DNA of 64,000 nt from Aequorivita sublithincola DSM 14238 (GCF_000265385.1 NC_018013.1:2135001-2199000), one strand, 5' to 3'. Positions 40,501 through 50,439 are shown, counted from the stretch's first letter. Notes: a model not told the origin generated them from the letters alone. Numbers and translations are program-made.

Positions 40501-43500
40501 CGCAGGATGATATTGACAACGGTGAAGTTACCAATCAAGCTACAGTTAACGGATTGGCAATGAACCCATCAAATACACCAGTAACCGATGACTCTCACCC
40601 AACTTCTACAACAGAGGACGGCGATACCGTTGTTGTTATTTGCCAAAACCCTGATATTGCAATCGTGAAAACAGGGGTCTTCAATGATGTAGATGGCAAC
40701 GATTGTGCTGATGCAGGAATTGATACGATTACGTATACGTTCACTGTGACCAATGAAGGAAACGTGAGCCTATCAAATATAACAGTTACCGACCCATTGT
40801 TGGAAGCACCGAACCCAGTAGTTGCTATTTTATACCAAAGTGGTGATACTGATGCAGATGGAAAACTTGATGTAACCGAAACTTGGATTTATACAGCTAC
40901 TTCCTATGTTATCACACAGGATGATATAGATGCAGGTAACGTAACCAACCAAGCTACAGCAGTTGGCACATCACCAGCAGGAGACAATGTAGAGGATCAA
41001 TCAGGAACTGATATTAATAATGACGATGCAACGGTTATCGAGCTTTGTCAAGACCCAGCTATCGCAATTGTTAAAACTGGTATCTTCAACGATGAGAACC
41101 AGAATGGATGTACAGATGTTGATGAGACTATCACTTATACCTTCTCAGTAACCAATGAAGGAAACGTGAGCTTGAGTAATATTGTGGTTGATGACCCACT
41201 ATTGGGTGGACCAATTGCGGGACCAGATAGTGGTGATACTGATGGCGACGGCAAACTTGATGTAACCGAAACTTGGATTTATACAGGATCTTATGTGATT
41301 ACACAAGACGATATAGATACTGGTGAGGTAATTAACCAAGCTACTGCAACTGGAACTGCACCAGATCAAAGTACAGTAAGTGATCTTTCAGGATCAACTA
41401 CTACTACTGATGATTCAACAGTTATCGAACTTTGTCAAGACCCAGCAATAGCAATAGTGAAAACAGGAATCTTTAACGATGAAAACCAGAACGATTGTTC
41501 TGATGTAGATGAGACTATCAGCTATACTTTCACCGTAACAAATGAAGGCAATGTGAGCTTGAGCAATGTAACAATAACTGATCCCTTGATTACAACAATC
41601 ACTGGTCCAACGGGCGATACTGATGCTGATGGTGAACTTGATGTAACTGAAATATGGACATATTCAGGAATCTACGCAATCACACAAGACGATATAGATG
41701 CAGGTGAAGTAGAAAACCAAGCCACAGCAGAAGGTACTGCGCCAGATGCAAGTGTTGTAAGCGATCTTTCAGATGAAAGTAGCGTTCTGGAAGACGATCC
41801 AACAGTAATCGAGTTGTGTCAGGATCCAGCCATCGCAATCGTTAAAACGGGAATCTTCAACGATGAGAATCAAGACAACTGTTCCGATGTTGATGAAACC
41901 ATCACTTACACTTTCACTGTAACCAATGAAGGAAACGTGAGTTTGAATTTTGTTGAAGTAACAGATCCACTTATTACTATAATTACTGGACCAACAGGAG
42001 ATACAGACGGTGATAGTGAACTTGATGTAACTGAAGTTTGGACATTTACTGGAACTTATGCTATCACACAGGATGATATAGATGCAGGTGAAGTAATAAA
42101 CCAAGCGAAAGTAAAAGGACAAGCTCCTAATGGTGATTTGGCAACTGATCTTTCTGATGAAAGCAGCGTATTGGAAGATGACCCAACGGTAATTGAGCTT
42201 TGTCAAGATCCAACTATCGCAATCGTTAAAACAGGAATCTTCAACGATGAGAACCAGGACAACTGTTCCGATGTTGATGAAACTATCACTTACACTTTCA
42301 CCGTTACCAATGAAGGAAACGTGAGTTTAAGTAACGTAACTGTAACAGATCCATTAATAGCCATAATCACTGGTCCAACTGGTGACACTGATAACGACAG
42401 AAAACTTGATGTTACTGAAACTTGGGTTTACACCGGAACCTATGCAATCACACAAGATGATATAGATGCAGGCGAAGTAATAAACCAAGCCACAGCAGAA
42501 GGTATTGCACCAAATCAAAGTACCGTAACCGACCTTTCTGATGAAAGCAGCGTATTAGAAGATGACCCAACAGTAACAGAGTTGTGCCAAGATCCAGTTA
42601 TTGCTATAGTGAAAACAGGAATCTTCAACGATGAAAATCAGAACGATTGTTCTGATGTTGATGAGACCATTAGCTATACTTTCACTGTAACAAACCAAGG
42701 CAATGTGAGCTTGAGCAATGTATCTGTAACAGATCCATTGATTGCCACAATCACTGGCCCAACAGGCGACACTAATGGTGACGGTGTATTTGATGTAACT
42801 GAAACTTGGATATATACTGGAACTTATGCTATAACGCAAGCAGATATAGACGCTGGTCAAGTAACAAACCAAGCAACAGCAGAAGGTACAGCACCAGATG
42901 CAAGTGTTGTAAGTGACCTTTCCGATGAAAGTAGCGTACTAGAGAACGACCCTACAGTAATTGAACTATGCCAAAACCCAAAAATTGCTCTTATTAAAAC
43001 TGGAGTTGTTGATGACACTAATGGCAACGGTTGTGCTGATGTAGGTGAAACTATTGATTATAGCTTCATTGTTTTCAACCTTGGAAATGTTACGTTATCA
43101 AACATAATAATTACAGATCCTTTGGTAACTGTAAATGGCGGTCCAATAACATTGGCTCCAGGTGCTACAGATGAAACATCGTTCACTGCAATTTACACTA
43201 TCACACAAGGTGATATTGATGCAGGACTTGTTATAAATCAAGCCACAGTTACAGGTACAGATAATTCTGGAACCATAGTAAGCGATCTATCTGATGACAA
43301 TAGTGAACTTGAAGATGATCCAACCATTACTGAACTTTGTCAAAACCCACTTATTGCTTTAATAAAAGTAGGTGTGCCAGCAGATGAAAATGGTAACGGT
43401 TGTGCTGATGTTGGAGAAACAATAATATACAGCTTTAGTGTTAAAAACACTGGTAATGTTGCATTGACTAATGTAATGGTAACCGACCCACTAGTTGATG

Positions 43501-44444
43501 TTGTTGGCGGCCCTATCAGCCTAGTTGCTGGTCAAGAAGATGTAACAACATTTAAAGCAGTATATACAGTAACCCAAACAGATGTTGATGCAGGATTTAT
43601 TGAGAATCAAGCTACAGCAGATGGAATTGCTCCAAATGGTGATATGGTTTCAGATCAATCTGATAATAACAGTTATCTTGAGAACGATCCTACAATCACT
43701 GTTCTTTGTCAAAACCCATCGATTTCATTAGAGAAAACAGGTGTGTTCAACGATGAGAATGGAGATGGTGCATCAGAAGTAGGCGAAACAATATCCTACG
43801 CATTCGCTGTAACTAATACAGGAGATGTGACTCTGTATAACATTATGATTACAGATCCATTGCCAGGTATTCAAATTTTTGGGGGCCCAATTGCAAAACT
43901 GGAACCAGGTGAAGTAGATAGTACAACATTTACCACAACCTATGCTATAACTCAAGAAGATATTGAAAATGGGGAAGTAGTAAACCAAGCAACTGTAACA
44001 GGTGAGGATATTAGTGGTACTATCGTTACCGATGACTCGGATGATCCAACAGACCTGACGAACAACGATACCAATGGAGATGGAGATCCTGATGATCCTA
44101 CAGTAGTAATATTACCAAATGTGTTGCCTATTACTTTTGTAATATACAATGGTATCACGCCAAACAATGATGGTATAAATGACTTCTTCTTATTGGAAGG
44201 TATAAGCAATTGGCCAAACAATAACGTTAAGATTTTCAATAGATGGGGTGTACTTGTCTTTGAAACTGATGGTTATGGTGGCAGTGACGATAAACAGAAT
44301 GTGTTCAGTGGAATTTCTGAAGGTCGTGTAACGGTAGAGCAGAGCAAGGAATTACCTACTGGAACTTACTTCTATATTCTTACTTTCCCAGGAGAGAACC
44401 CTGGTAAAGGAAGCTACAACGGATACTTATATATTAACAGATAG
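31578..44444 (+). CDS. giant repeat-rich cell-surface adhesin, T9SS type B cargo (SprB-like)
   Basis: 4288 aa. A signal peptide (1-31) is followed by a beta-rich N-terminal domain (about 60-330), Ig-like segments, one SprB repeat (about 411-474, [20 protein letters not shown]), an Ig-like segment, 11 near-identical 73-aa units (568-1370) plus a divergent twelfth, and 21 DUF11-type domains: two divergent, ten near-identical 133-aa units (1693-3022), nine divergent (3023 to about 4178). The last about 110 residues ([24 protein letters not shown]) are the gliding-motility-type C-terminal domain recognised by the type IX secretion system. By analogy with SprB it should be exported and anchored on the cell surface for adhesion or gliding. 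The PorP/SprF gene next to it supports this. Confidence 0.9.
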   Translation: MLKIITKLFASDKRFLISLIFIAFFGTQGFSQAKGYTDEGEVILPYSQEYLDQYNAALDKKAAENIATFRSRSKAEAFNNASKGNLAGACNLITCGSFEKADVSGGTFRNAVGGTNGQYQADAAYTCWNDVGTVDWSEGQYISYSQSNANVVYPGIIQPSNFDGGGFAIFSFRNEAINQTLTVVPNTVYTVCFEIAVIPRYNEVNANNGGGTIIEYVPNLQFGVQNGAVQISDPLTYTHANLVQHTTADFPSRLSRSTTGANQNPGGWTNINPYWENRCITFRSGPSATSVNVFYKTGNPGRSVVLVDGLRLAIEGYANAPVVSPTDKTYCAPTQVQLDSFVTSTTPGGAQLRWTTNPDLSVTADYLPQNPTRTTPGVWYAFYYNPTAGCTSPSRKLTLRTTDLDSSFTKTNVTCFGQANGAIDLTVTGGSVPYTYLWSTTNGSGLNLTAQDQFGLTAGTYNVTVTDDNGCKTLESVVISETSAVNPPISGGNKTECKTIPIQTLTASAIVPTGQTVVWYLIPVGGTPVSPPTLNTVGVKDYYAEAVVTASGCKSSTRTKVTLKIINTPTVDDPADVTRCDSYTLPALTNGNYFTGSGGTGTPLFAGNNITSTQTIYVYAETSTTPNCTAENSFVVTINPTPTVDDPADVTRCDSYTLPALTNGNYFTGSGGTGTPLFAGNNITSTQTIYVYAETSTTPNCTAENSFVVTINPTPTVDDPADVTRCDSYTLPALTNGNYFTGSGGTGTPLFAGNNITSTQTIYVYAETSTTPNCTAENSFVVTINPTPTVDDPADVTRCDSYTLPALTNGNYFTGSGGTGTPLFAGNNITSTQTIYVYAETSTTPNCTAENSFVVTINPTPTVDDPADVTRCDSYTLPALTNGNYFTGSGGTGTPLFAGNNITSTQTIYVYAETSTTPNCTAENSFVVTINPTPTVDDPADVTRCDSYTLPALTNGNYFTGSGGTGTPLFAGNNITSTQTIYVYAETSTTPNCTAENSFVVTINPTPTVDDPADVTRCDSYTLPALTNGNYFTGSGGTGTPLFAGNNITSTQTIYVYAETSTTPNCTAENSFVVTINPTPTVDDPADVTRCDSYTLPALTNGNYFTGSGGTGTPLFAGNNITSTQTIYVYAETSTTPNCTAENSFVVTINPTPTVDDPADVTRCDSYTLPALTNGNYFTGSGGTGTPLFAGNNITSTQTIYVYAETSTTPNCTAENSFVVTINPTPTVDDPADVTRCDSYTLPALTNGNYFTGSGGTGTPLFAGNNITSTQTIYVYAETSTTPNCTAENSFVVTINPTPTVDDPADVTRCDSYTLPALTNGNYFTGSGGTGTPLFAGNNITSTQTIYVYAETSTTPNCTAENSFVVTINVTPLADNPSDVSACGNYTLPALVNGAYYTSQNGQNPIAVGTVIIATQTIYVYAETGTVPNCFTENSFIVTINNCGIILEKIATPNNPQGCTPIAPGESISYTFKVSIPTGSAPVNNVVITDPLLEAPNPIVPIVYVSGDDGDTILEDGELWTYSASYVVTQQDITNGLVQNTATVNGQVQTSGNPYPVSTSGSVTVNLCQNAEMSIVKSSSSETGNCISFEEGNTIDYKFVVSNDGDVDITNVVITDPLFLAPNPVVSIVYVSGDDGDGILNIDEDWTYTVTYTITQSDVDAGSIVNTAEVDGNSVLGAVDTATSNTVTVLICQAADIAIVKESDQVPGNDGCVALEDGDIITYTFRVTNEGNVSIDNVVITDPLVGLSAITGPTGDTGSDGILGLNEVWEYTATYTVTQDDVNDGEVTNQATVNGLAMNPSNTPVIDDSHPTSTTADGDTVVVICQNPDIAIVKESDQVPGNDGCVALEGGDIITYTFRVTNEGNVSIDNVVVTDPLVGLSAITGPTGDTGSDGILGLNEVWEYTATYTVTQDDIDNGEVTNQATVNGLAMNPSNTPVTDDSHPTSTTADGDTVVVICQAADIAIVKESDQVPGNDGCVALEDGDIITYTFRVTNEGNVSIDNVVVTDPLVGLSAITGPIGDTGSDGILGLNEVWEYTATYTVTQDDVNYGEVTNQATVNGLAINPSNTPVTDDSHPTSTTADGDTVVVICQAADIAIVKESDQVPGNDGCVALEDGDIITYTFRVTNEGNVSIDNVVVTDPLVGLSAITGPTGDTGSDGILGLNEVWEYTATYTVTQDDVNDGEVTNQATVNGLAMNPSNTPVTDDSHPTSTTADGDTVVVICQAADIAIVKESDQVPGNDGCVALEDGDIITYTFRVTNEGNVSIDNVVVTDPLVGLSAITGPTGDTGSDGILGLNEVWEYTATYTVTQDDVNDGEVTNQATVNGLAMNPSNTPVTDDSHPTSTTADGDTVVVICQAADIAIVKESDQVPGNDGCVALEDGDIITYTFRVTNEGNVSIDNVVVTDPLVGLSAITGPIGDTGSDGILGLNEVWEYTATYTVTQDDVNDGEVTNQATVNGLAINPSNTPVIDDSHPTSTTADGDTVVVICQNPDIAIVKESDQVPGNDGCVALEGGDIITYTFRVTNEGNVSIDNVVVTDPLVGLSAITGPTGDTGSDGILGLNEVWEYTATYTVTQDDIDNGEVTNQATVNGLAMNPSNTPVTDDSHPTSTTADGDTVVVICQAADIAIVKESDQVPGNDGCVALEDGDIITYTFRVTNEGNVSIDNVVITDPLVGLSAITGPTGDTGSDGILGLNEVWEYTATYTVTQDDVNDGEVTNQATVNGLAMNPSNTPVIDDSHPTSTTADGDTVVVICQNPDIAIVKESDQVPGNDGCVALEGGDIITYTFRVTNEGNVSIDNVVVTDPLVGLSAITGPTGDTGSDGILGLNEVWEYTATYTVTQDDIDNGEVTNQATVNGLAMNPSNTPVTDDSHPTSTTADGDTVVVICQAADIAIVKESDQVPGNDGCVALEDGDIITYTFRVTNEGNVSIDNVVITDPLVGLSAITGPTGDTGSDGILGLNEVWEYTATYTVTQDDIDNGEVTNQATVNGLAMNPSNTPVTDDSHPTSTTEDGDTVVVICQNPDIAIVKTGVFNDVDGNDCADAGIDTITYTFTVTNEGNVSLSNITVTDPLLEAPNPVVAILYQSGDTDADGKLDVTETWIYTATSYVITQDDIDAGNVTNQATAVGTSPAGDNVEDQSGTDINNDDATVIELCQDPAIAIVKTGIFNDENQNGCTDVDETITYTFSVTNEGNVSLSNIVVDDPLLGGPIAGPDSGDTDGDGKLDVTETWIYTGSYVITQDDIDTGEVINQATATGTAPDQSTVSDLSGSTTTTDDSTVIELCQDPAIAIVKTGIFNDENQNDCSDVDETISYTFTVTNEGNVSLSNVTITDPLITTITGPTGDTDADGELDVTEIWTYSGIYAITQDDIDAGEVENQATAEGTAPDASVVSDLSDESSVLEDDPTVIELCQDPAIAIVKTGIFNDENQDNCSDVDETITYTFTVTNEGNVSLNFVEVTDPLITIITGPTGDTDGDSELDVTEVWTFTGTYAITQDDIDAGEVINQAKVKGQAPNGDLATDLSDESSVLEDDPTVIELCQDPTIAIVKTGIFNDENQDNCSDVDETITYTFTVTNEGNVSLSNVTVTDPLIAIITGPTGDTDNDRKLDVTETWVYTGTYAITQDDIDAGEVINQATAEGIAPNQSTVTDLSDESSVLEDDPTVTELCQDPVIAIVKTGIFNDENQNDCSDVDETISYTFTVTNQGNVSLSNVSVTDPLIATITGPTGDTNGDGVFDVTETWIYTGTYAITQADIDAGQVTNQATAEGTAPDASVVSDLSDESSVLENDPTVIELCQNPKIALIKTGVVDDTNGNGCADVGETIDYSFIVFNLGNVTLSNIIITDPLVTVNGGPITLAPGATDETSFTAIYTITQGDIDAGLVINQATVTGTDNSGTIVSDLSDDNSELEDDPTITELCQNPLIALIKVGVPADENGNGCADVGETIIYSFSVKNTGNVALTNVMVTDPLVDVVGGPISLVAGQEDVTTFKAVYTVTQTDVDAGFIENQATADGIAPNGDMVSDQSDNNSYLENDPTITVLCQNPSISLEKTGVFNDENGDGASEVGETISYAFAVTNTGDVTLYNIMITDPLPGIQIFGGPIAKLEPGEVDSTTFTTTYAITQEDIENGEVVNQATVTGEDISGTIVTDDSDDPTDLTNNDTNGDGDPDDPTVVILPNVLPITFVIYNGITPNNDGINDFFLLEGISNWPNNNVKIFNRWGVLVFETDGYGGSDDKQNVFSGISEGRVTVEQSKELPTGTYFYILTFPGENPGKGSYNGYLYINR
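33279..35687 (+). repeat. 11 tandem 219-bp coding repeats in the adhesin gene
   Basis: Units start every 219 bp from 33279 to 35469 and encode 73 aa each ([20 protein letters not shown] onward). They differ almost only at a few synonymous sites. Units 4 and 6 share the same variant set, as do 8 and 9, pointing to recent copying between units. A clearly diverged twelfth unit follows at 35688. Confidence 0.97.
36654..40643 (+). repeat. 10 tandem 399-bp DUF11 coding repeats in the adhesin gene
   Basis: Units start every 399 bp from 36654 to 40245 and encode 133 aa each, ending in VVVIC. Two main variants occur: [10 protein letters not shown] with DDVNDGE, and [10 protein letters not shown] with EGGD and DDIDNGE. 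The second variant is at units 2, 7 and 9; units 1-2 and 8-9 look like copies of one two-unit block. Confidence 0.97.
40644..44110 (+). repeat. nine diverged DUF11 domains of the adhesin
   Basis: Domain starts at 40644, 41049, 41436, 41820, 42204, 42588, 42972, 43341 and 43710, each opening with Q-N/D-P and following a Cys. Six of them carry [16 protein letters not shown] loops. They are older and more divergent than the 399-bp block. Confidence 0.9.
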
Positions 44445-44457
44445 AAAATCAAAAAAT

Positions 44458-44483
44458 TCCTGGGAGGAAATTCCCTCCCAGGA
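44458..44483 (+). promoter_or_regulatory. intercistronic hairpin between the adhesin and sprF-like genes
   Basis: TCCTGGGAGG pairs perfectly with CCTCCCAGGA around six bases. No T run follows, so it is more likely an mRNA processing or stability element than a terminator; the next start codon is 16 nt downstream. Confidence 0.65.
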
Positions 44484-44498
44484 TTAAAATACATAACT

Positions 44499-45440
44499 AT
44501 GAAACACAGTTATCTAACATTACTAATTTTGATTTTACTTGGTACGTTTTCAAGTAAAGCACAGCAGGATCCACAGTACACACAATATATGTACAATACG
44601 GAGGTAGTAAACCCTGCATATGCGGGAAATCGTGAAGCTCTAAGTTTTGGTTTACTTTACCGAACTCAATGGGTTAATTTTGGTGAAGGAGCTCCGAACA
44701 CAGGTACTTTTACCGTAAACTCACCAGTTGGTAATAACATGGGTTTAGGTCTCTCCGTAGTTAACGACAGGATTGGTCCCGCAATTGAAACTAACTTTAA
44801 TATTGACTATTCTTATAGTATCAATACTTCTGAAACTGGGAAATTGTCCTTTGGGCTCAAGGCAGGTTTGGATATTTTAGATGTTGATTTTTCTAAATTA
44901 AATATATACGATCCGAGCGATCCTTATTTTCAAGATAGCAATATAGACAACAAACTTCAACCTCAAATTGGAGCTGGTATTTATTACAATACCGAAAAGT
45001 TTTATGCAGGTCTTTCAGTTCCCAACTTCTTGACGACTAAACATTTCGATAAAAGCAGTATTGCTAACACTACTGTAGAAACAACAGCTGCAGAACGAAT
45101 GCATTACTTTTTAATTGCAGGATATGTTTTTGATATTAGTGATAATTTAAAGTTCAAGCCAGCAACTTTATTTAAGTTAGTAAGCGGTTCTCCATTGCAA
45201 GCTGATGTTTCTGCCAATTTCTTACTTTATGATAAAGTAACTCTTGGAGCTGCATACAGATGGAGCGCAGCAATGAGTGGCTTGGTTGGCTTTCAGGCTA
45301 CTGACAATATATTCATAGGTTTCGCTTATGACTATCAAACAACAGATATTCAAGCATACAGCGATGGTTCTTATGAACTAATGCTTCGTTTTGATTTGTT
45401 TAATAAACCTGAAAGAGTGCTAACTCCGAGATTCTTCTAA
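44499..45440 (+). CDS. PorP/SprF family type IX secretion membrane protein
   Basis: 313 aa. Signal peptide, then QQDPQYTQYMYNTEVVNPAY, the hallmark of PorP/SprF proteins, and an outer-membrane beta-barrel pattern ending in aromatic residues. SprF of Flavobacterium johnsoniae is needed for SprB to reach the surface, and SprF paralogues pair with neighbouring type B cargo. This one lies 54 nt after the adhesin and should be its dedicated partner. Confidence 0.93.
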   Translation: MKHSYLTLLILILLGTFSSKAQQDPQYTQYMYNTEVVNPAYAGNREALSFGLLYRTQWVNFGEGAPNTGTFTVNSPVGNNMGLGLSVVNDRIGPAIETNFNIDYSYSINTSETGKLSFGLKAGLDILDVDFSKLNIYDPSDPYFQDSNIDNKLQPQIGAGIYYNTEKFYAGLSVPNFLTTKHFDKSSIANTTVETTAAERMHYFLIAGYVFDISDNLKFKPATLFKLVSGSPLQADVSANFLLYDKVTLGAAYRWSAAMSGLVGFQATDNIFIGFAYDYQTTDIQAYSDGSYELMLRFDLFNKPERVLTPRFF

Positions 45441-45453
45441 AAAAATAAAGACT

Positions 45454-47385
45454 ATGAATACAATAGTACGAAACATATTTCTTTTCGCCTTTGTGGTTTT
45501 AACCGCAGGAAGTTCTTTTGCACAGCAAAAGGATATTAAAAAAGCAAACAAAGAATTTGACAAATTTGCCTATATAGACGCCCGTGAAATCTATTTGAAA
45601 GTAGTGGAAGACGGCTATGAATCTGCTGAAATTTTCAAAAAACTTGGTGATACCTATTATTTTAACAGTGATTACACGAATGCTGCAAAATGGTATGAAA
45701 AATTGGTAACACAATTTCCAGATCAAACAGAACCTGAATATTATTACAGAGCAGCACAATCTTTAAAGAGCCTTGGGAAATATTCAGAATCTGATGCACT
45801 TTTGAAGGATTATGTTGCAAAAGGTGGAAAAGGATTGGTAATCAAAAAATTTGAAGATGATCCTAACTATCTTAAAAGCACCGTTTTCAAGACGAGGGAT
45901 TTCGCTCTTGAAAAAGTAGGTGTCAATACTTCTAATTCAGATTTTGGTGCTTCCTTTTACGGAGAAGATAAGATTGTATATGCATCAGCATCGAATACTG
46001 AAGGAGCAAAAGTAGCAGATTGGACCGATCAACCTTTCCTAGATTTATTTATGGCGGATAGAGATTCTATTGGCCAGCTTAGCAATGCTACGCGATTAAG
46101 GGGAGATATAAATACTGCGTATCACGAATCATCCGCTGCATTTACCAAAGATGAATTTACAGTTTATTTTACAAGGAATAACTTTCTGGATGGTAAAAAA
46201 GGAAAGGATAAAAACAAAACTATACGCCTAAAATTATATAAAGCTACCAAAGGCAGCGATTCTTCTTGGTCTAATGTAGTTGAACTTCCTTTTAACAGTA
46301 AGGAATATTCCGTAGCACATCCAGCTTTAAGTCCAGATGGGAAAAAACTATATTTTTCTTCTGATATGCCCGGGACACTTGGTATGTCTGATCTTTGGTA
46401 TGTTGACATTCTTCCTAACGATACCTATGGAACACCTATCAATTTAGGATCTGGTATAAATACTGAGGCACGGGAATCATTTCCTTTCATAAGTGATAAA
46501 AATAATCTCTATTTCTCAAGTGATGGCCGCTCAGGCCTTGGCGGCTATGATATATTTGTAACTCCTCTTGATAAGGATGGAAAATCTGGAATAATTACAA
46601 ATTTGGGAGCTCCTTCAAATAGTGCTCAGGACGATTTTGGCTTTATAATTAATGAAGATTCGCGGATAGGATATGTTTCCTCAAATAGAGGTGGAGACAG
46701 AGGAAGTATTGATGATGATATATATTTGGTAAAGGAAATATGTTCAATCACCATAAAAGGAAAAGTTTTCGACGAAGATACTAAAGACCCGATTCCAGGA
46801 GCAAGCGTTTCTTTACTTGACGAGAATAATCAGCTGGTTAACCAAACCACTGCCAAAAATGATGGAACCTATAGTTTTATTGGTAATTGCGGAACTCAAT
46901 ACACTGTGAGAGGGGTAAAAGAAGGATACAATCCTTATGAGAAAGTAATTGAAACTCCGCTGCTTTCAGGAACCGTCGAAGTACCGCTTCCGTTAAAAAG
47001 AATTGGGCCTTGTCCACCAAACGATTTGGGCTGTAAGCTAAATCTACAACCAATCTATTTTGATTTCGACAAATCAAACATTCGTCAGGATGCTGAAATA
47101 GAACTTGCTAAAATTCTTGCGGCAATGGGAGAATATCCAGAATTGATTATCCATATAGAATCTCACACAGATTCAAGAGGTAATGATAATTACAACGAGG
47201 CTCTTTCTGAACGCCGTGCACAATCTACTCTAAAATGGTTAGTTAGTAAAGGTATTGACAGGAATAGACTAACTGCCAAAGGATATGGAGAGACACAACT
47301 AGTTAATCAGTGTTCAAATGGAGTACCTTGTACTGCAGAAGAACATCAGCTTAACAGAAGATCTATGTTCATCATAAAAAACTAA
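45454..47385 (+). CDS. OmpA-family outer-membrane protein with TPR, PD40 and regulatory domains
   Basis: 643 aa. Signal peptide ending near SSFAQQ; TPR-like helices (about 57-118); WD40-like PD40 repeats (HPALSPDGKKLYFSSD, then FPFISDKNNLYFSSDG); a CarboxypepD_reg-like domain (about 430-510); and an OmpA peptidoglycan-binding domain (about 530-640, IYFDFDKSNIRQDAEIELAK, HTDSRGND). The domain order matches the PorE-like proteins associated with T9SS. It lies 13 nt after the sprF-like gene, so adhesin, SprF-like and OmpA-like proteins form one module. Confidence 0.92.
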   Translation: MNTIVRNIFLFAFVVLTAGSSFAQQKDIKKANKEFDKFAYIDAREIYLKVVEDGYESAEIFKKLGDTYYFNSDYTNAAKWYEKLVTQFPDQTEPEYYYRAAQSLKSLGKYSESDALLKDYVAKGGKGLVIKKFEDDPNYLKSTVFKTRDFALEKVGVNTSNSDFGASFYGEDKIVYASASNTEGAKVADWTDQPFLDLFMADRDSIGQLSNATRLRGDINTAYHESSAAFTKDEFTVYFTRNNFLDGKKGKDKNKTIRLKLYKATKGSDSSWSNVVELPFNSKEYSVAHPALSPDGKKLYFSSDMPGTLGMSDLWYVDILPNDTYGTPINLGSGINTEARESFPFISDKNNLYFSSDGRSGLGGYDIFVTPLDKDGKSGIITNLGAPSNSAQDDFGFIINEDSRIGYVSSNRGGDRGSIDDDIYLVKEICSITIKGKVFDEDTKDPIPGASVSLLDENNQLVNQTTAKNDGTYSFIGNCGTQYTVRGVKEGYNPYEKVIETPLLSGTVEVPLPLKRIGPCPPNDLGCKLNLQPIYFDFDKSNIRQDAEIELAKILAAMGEYPELIIHIESHTDSRGNDNYNEALSERRAQSTLKWLVSKGIDRNRLTAKGYGETQLVNQCSNGVPCTAEEHQLNRRSMFIIKN

Positions 47386-47406
47386 ATTAAATATATCAAT
47401 TCTTTT

Positions 47407-47440
47407 AAAAGCGTTCAATACTTGCTATTGAGCGCTTTTT
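47407..47440 (+). terminator. terminator of the adhesin module
   Basis: AAAAGCGTTCAATA pairs with TATTGAGCGCTTTT (one G-T pair) around CTTGC, followed by T residues. It lies 21 nt after the OmpA-like gene stop. Confidence 0.88.
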
Positions 47441-47465
47441 ACTTTTAAAACACTTTCCCTTTTCG

Positions 47466-47473
47466 TACTTTTG
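47466..47473 (+). promoter_or_regulatory. TAnnTTTG promoter element of the idi operon
   Basis: TACTTTTG, 22 nt before the idi start, fits the Bacteroidota -7 consensus. Confidence 0.6.
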
Positions 47474-47495
47474 GGGCAAATCGCGTTTTTAAATA

Positions 47496-48011
47496 ATGGA
47501 AGAGCAAGTAATTTTAGTGAATGAGAATGATGAAAAAATTGGTTTAATGCCTAAGCAGGAAGCCCACGAAAAAGGGGTGCTTCATAGAGCATTTTCAGTC
47601 TTTATCTTTAACAGCAAAAATGAAGTAATGCTGCAACAAAGAGCATTGCATAAATACCATACGCCTGGACTTTGGGCCAACACTTGCTGTAGCCATCAGC
47701 GTGATGGTGAAACTACGTTGGAAGCCGGAAAACGCAGGCTTTTTGAAGAAATGGGTTTTGTTTCAGACTTAACAGAAACCACTTCATTTATCTACAAAGC
47801 GCCGTTTGAAAATGGATTGACAGAACACGAACTGGATCATATTTTAGTAGGAAAATTTGAAGGTAATCCTGAAATTAACCCAGAAGAAGTAGCTTCCTGG
47901 AAATGGATGGAGCTTGAAGAAGTGAAAAAAGACATTCAAACCAATCCTGATATTTACACAGCTTGGTTTAAAATTATTTTTGATAAATTTTATCAACACC
48001 TTCTTGTATGA
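47496..48011 (+). CDS. idi: isopentenyl-diphosphate delta-isomerase, type 1
   Basis: 171 aa Nudix-fold enzyme. The active-site region is LWANTCCSHQRDGE with C64/C65 and H67, and FEEMGF carries the metal-binding glutamates. It interconverts IPP and DMAPP for isoprenoid and quinone synthesis. Its stop overlaps the next start by four bases. Confidence 0.95.
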   Translation: MEEQVILVNENDEKIGLMPKQEAHEKGVLHRAFSVFIFNSKNEVMLQQRALHKYHTPGLWANTCCSHQRDGETTLEAGKRRLFEEMGFVSDLTETTSFIYKAPFENGLTEHELDHILVGKFEGNPEINPEEVASWKWMELEEVKKDIQTNPDIYTAWFKIIFDKFYQHLLV

Positions 48012-48418
48012 GTTTGACCGTCTATAGAAAAGCACATTTCAATGCTGCACATCGTCTCTTCAAAAAGGAATGGAGCGATGCCAAAAATCTAGAAATTTTC
48101 GGCAAATGCAGCAACCCCAATTATCACGGTCATAATTATGAACTGGAAGTTGGTATTACAGGTGACATTGATCCCGAAACAGGTTTTTTAATGGATTTAA
48201 AAATCTTAAGACAAATTATTGAAGAAGAAGTGGAAACTCCTTTCGATCATAAAAATCTAAACATTGAAGTTCCAGAATTTAAAAGCCTAAACCCAACAGT
48301 AGAAATTATTGCAGTTGTAATTTGGAATAAAATAAGAACTCGCATAGATTCAAAATATAAAATTTCTGTAAAACTATACGAAACTCCTCGCAACTTTGTT
48401 GTCTACAACGGTCATTGA
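48008..48418 (+). CDS. 6-pyruvoyl-tetrahydropterin / 6-carboxytetrahydropterin synthase family protein
   Basis: 136 aa. Zinc ligands H15 (FNAAHRL), H40 and H42 (NPNYHGHNYELEV) and the catalytic-type C34 (GKCSNPN) are present; the end DHKNLN resembles PTPS. It could act as QueD in queuosine synthesis or in pterin synthesis; no other pathway gene is present to decide. It overlaps idi by four bases and the next gene by one. Confidence 0.9.
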   Translation: MSLTVYRKAHFNAAHRLFKKEWSDAKNLEIFGKCSNPNYHGHNYELEVGITGDIDPETGFLMDLKILRQIIEEEVETPFDHKNLNIEVPEFKSLNPTVEIIAVVIWNKIRTRIDSKYKISVKLYETPRNFVVYNGH

Positions 48419-49395
48419 TGATTACTATTTCAACTTTATATCCGCTAAAATTTGAGCCTATACTAAAAGAAAAAGTATGGGGCGGCAATAAGTTGAATAC
48501 CCTTTTTCAAAAAGAAGCAATTGGTGAAATTGGGGAGAGTTGGGAGATTTCAGGCGTTAACGAAAATGTTTCCGTAGTTTCAAATGGATCATTAAAAGGA
48601 AAGTCTCTAAACTGGTTGTTGGAAGTTTATAAACACAAATTGGTTGGCAGAAAAGTATATCGACATTTTGGAAATACATTTCCGTTACTTTTCAAACTTA
48701 TTGATGCTTGCGAAGACCTTTCTGTCCAAGTTCATCCAGATGATTTTTTGGCGAAGAAAAGGCACAATTCCTTCGGAAAAACTGAAATGTGGTACATTCT
48801 AGATGTTGAAAAAGAAGGAAGACTCATTCTCGGCTTTAATGAAAAGATGAGCCAAAAAAAATATTTGAAAGCGCTATCTGAAAATAGAATCACCGAAATT
48901 CTAAAATCTGAACCTGTAAAAAAAGGAGATGCTTTTATTCTGAAACCAGGAACAGTCCACGCCATTGGTGCAGGAGTTTTGTTGGCAGAAATTCAGCAAA
49001 CTTCAGATATAACCTATCGAATTTACGATTGGGAGCGTCCAGACACCAACGGGCAAATGCGGCAATTGCACACCGATTTGGCTTTGGATGCAATAGATTT
49101 CAATTCTTCAAAAACTAAATTGGAGTTTTCAGAAGAAAAAAATATTCCTTTAACCATTGGAACCACAGATTTCTTTTCAGTAAATAAACTAATTCTTTCT
49201 CAAAACTACATTCGTAATTTTGAAGTAAAAACTTCGTTTACAGTTTATATGTGCTTGGAAGGCACCGCTATAATTGAAACCGACAACTATTCCGAAGAAA
49301 TAATAAAGGGACAAACCATCTTGATTCCGGCCCAATTGACTGAAATAAAATTCAATACGAATTCTGCAAGCTTTTTAGAAGTGTACATTCCGTAA
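48418..49395 (+). CDS. manA: mannose-6-phosphate isomerase, class I
   Basis: 325 aa from the ATG at 48418, which overlaps the previous TGA (TGATG); a TTG three bases earlier is less likely. Metal-binding motifs: LSVQVHPDD, GKTEMWYIL and KPGTVHAIGAGVLLAEIQQT-like sequence. It interconverts fructose-6-P and mannose-6-P for GDP-mannose and glycan precursors. Length fits the short Bacillus-type ManA. It is cotranscribed with idi and the PTPS-like gene. Confidence 0.93.
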   Translation: MITISTLYPLKFEPILKEKVWGGNKLNTLFQKEAIGEIGESWEISGVNENVSVVSNGSLKGKSLNWLLEVYKHKLVGRKVYRHFGNTFPLLFKLIDACEDLSVQVHPDDFLAKKRHNSFGKTEMWYILDVEKEGRLILGFNEKMSQKKYLKALSENRITEILKSEPVKKGDAFILKPGTVHAIGAGVLLAEIQQTSDITYRIYDWERPDTNGQMRQLHTDLALDAIDFNSSKTKLEFSEEKNIPLTIGTTDFFSVNKLILSQNYIRNFEVKTSFTVYMCLEGTAIIETDNYSEEIIKGQTILIPAQLTEIKFNTNSASFLEVYIP

Positions 49396-49402
49396 ATCTT
49401 CG

Positions 49403-49410
49403 TATCTTTG
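49403..49410 (+). promoter_or_regulatory. TAnnTTTG promoter element of the 88-aa protein gene
   Basis: TATCTTTG, 54 nt before the ATG at 49465 and just after the manA stop, fits the -7 consensus. Confidence 0.55.
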
Positions 49411-49464
49411 CCCGATTTAAAAAATTACCTAGATTAATTATAGCAATAAAAAAGAACAACTAAA

Positions 49465-49731
49465 ATGGCAAACGTAAGAGATTTAAAAAAAGATATTAAC
49501 TATGTTTTGGGAGATATTATTGAAGCAGTTTACATGTGGGAACTGACCAATGCAGACAAAGACAACAAAAAAGCTGAGGGTCTTATAGACGAAGCAATTC
49601 TTACTTTTGATGAACTAATTACAAAAGTGAACCAAAAGAATGTTGAAAACAAAAAGAAACATTTCACGGCTATAAATGCTCAACTTGAAGCAGATGGCAG
49701 AAAGCTTATCGATAAAATAAACGCACTATAA
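49465..49731 (+). CDS. conserved small helical protein of unknown function
   Basis: 88 aa, MANVRDLKKDINYVLGDIIE with an all-alpha, charged composition rich in Lys, Asp and Glu. No signal peptide or membrane segment. I recognise the sequence type as a conserved Flavobacteriaceae protein without an assigned function; I do not assign one. Its own promoter element precedes it, and its stop codon overlaps the end of the convergent DUF4369 gene by six bases. Confidence 0.8.
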   Translation: MANVRDLKKDINYVLGDIIEAVYMWELTNADKDNKKAEGLIDEAILTFDELITKVNQKNVENKKKHFTAINAQLEADGRKLIDKINAL

Positions 49732-50439
49732 TATAGTATCCGCTTTTTTACGATTTACAATAAAAGACTCCAATTCGGTTCCGTATTTGGAGTTTTTTAT
49801 TTTTGGTGATAAGGCATTATAAACAGTATCTAGATACTTAATATTAGAATCATAAACCTCGCTCAACATCAAATAGGGCGCTACTTCCTGATCTTTATGA
49901 TTCATTGCAAAATTGATGGTTGCCAAATATTTACTTGTAAGTAATGCCCGCTGTTTCTGATCGATTTTCATTAATGAAGAATCTACATTTTTAGAGTCCA
50001 CTTTCAATCTTTCCTCAATCAAGCTTAAGTTTTTAATAATGTAACGATCCTTCAGTTTAAGGTATTCTTTCAAAACACTATCGTTTTTAGAACCAGTTAC
50101 CTTGGCAGCACTTCCAAAGTTTTTCAAGTTGGTTTTAATGTTTAGCTCAGCATTTTCAGCAAAAAAAGCAATGCGATCATCACGCATAGTACCATCTTTC
50201 AACCGAACATAGAGATAATAAATCTCTGGACTTTCAATTTTTTTAGAAAAAGAAAAATTTGAGTTTCCATCCACAATAAGGGAATCTATAGTAACCAAAA
50301 CCGTGTCTTCAAACTTCTGAAGCAACAACGTTCCCTTTTTCAAACCTTTCACATTTCCAGTAAGGTTCATCATTTCTGTATCTGTAGAGCAACCAATAAG
50401 GCTTAGAAATACAATTGTAATTTTAAGAAAATAGCGCAT
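49726..50439 (-). CDS. DUF4369 domain lipoprotein
   Basis: 237 aa from the ATG at 50437-50439: MRYFLKITIVFLSLIGCSTD gives a lipobox Cys at residue 17. An upstream in-frame ATG at 50484 would put 15 residues before the signal sequence and is rejected. The DUF4369 domain (LTGNVKGLKKGTLLLQKFED) covers the N-terminal half; this domain often precedes thioredoxin-like domains, but none follows here. Function unknown; probably an outer-membrane or periplasmic lipoprotein. Confidence 0.85.
   Translation of the reverse strand: MRYFLKITIVFLSLIGCSTDTEMMNLTGNVKGLKKGTLLLQKFEDTVLVTIDSLIVDGNSNFSFSKKIESPEIYYLYVRLKDGTMRDDRIAFFAENAELNIKTNLKNFGSAAKVTGSKNDSVLKEYLKLKDRYIIKNLSLIEERLKVDSKNVDSSLMKIDQKQRALLTSKYLATINFAMNHKDQEVAPYLMLSEVYDSNIKYLDTVYNALSPKIKNSKYGTELESFIVNRKKADTIL

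Noticed and set aside
33279..40643. Satellite or CRISPR array
   Set aside because: Both arrays have unit lengths divisible by three and stay in one long open frame with signal peptide and T9SS C-terminal domain; they are coding repeats.
41769..44239. Antisense ORFs of 70-145 codons within the adhesin gene
   Set aside because: They mirror the repetitive sense coding sequence and show no family similarity or separate start signals.
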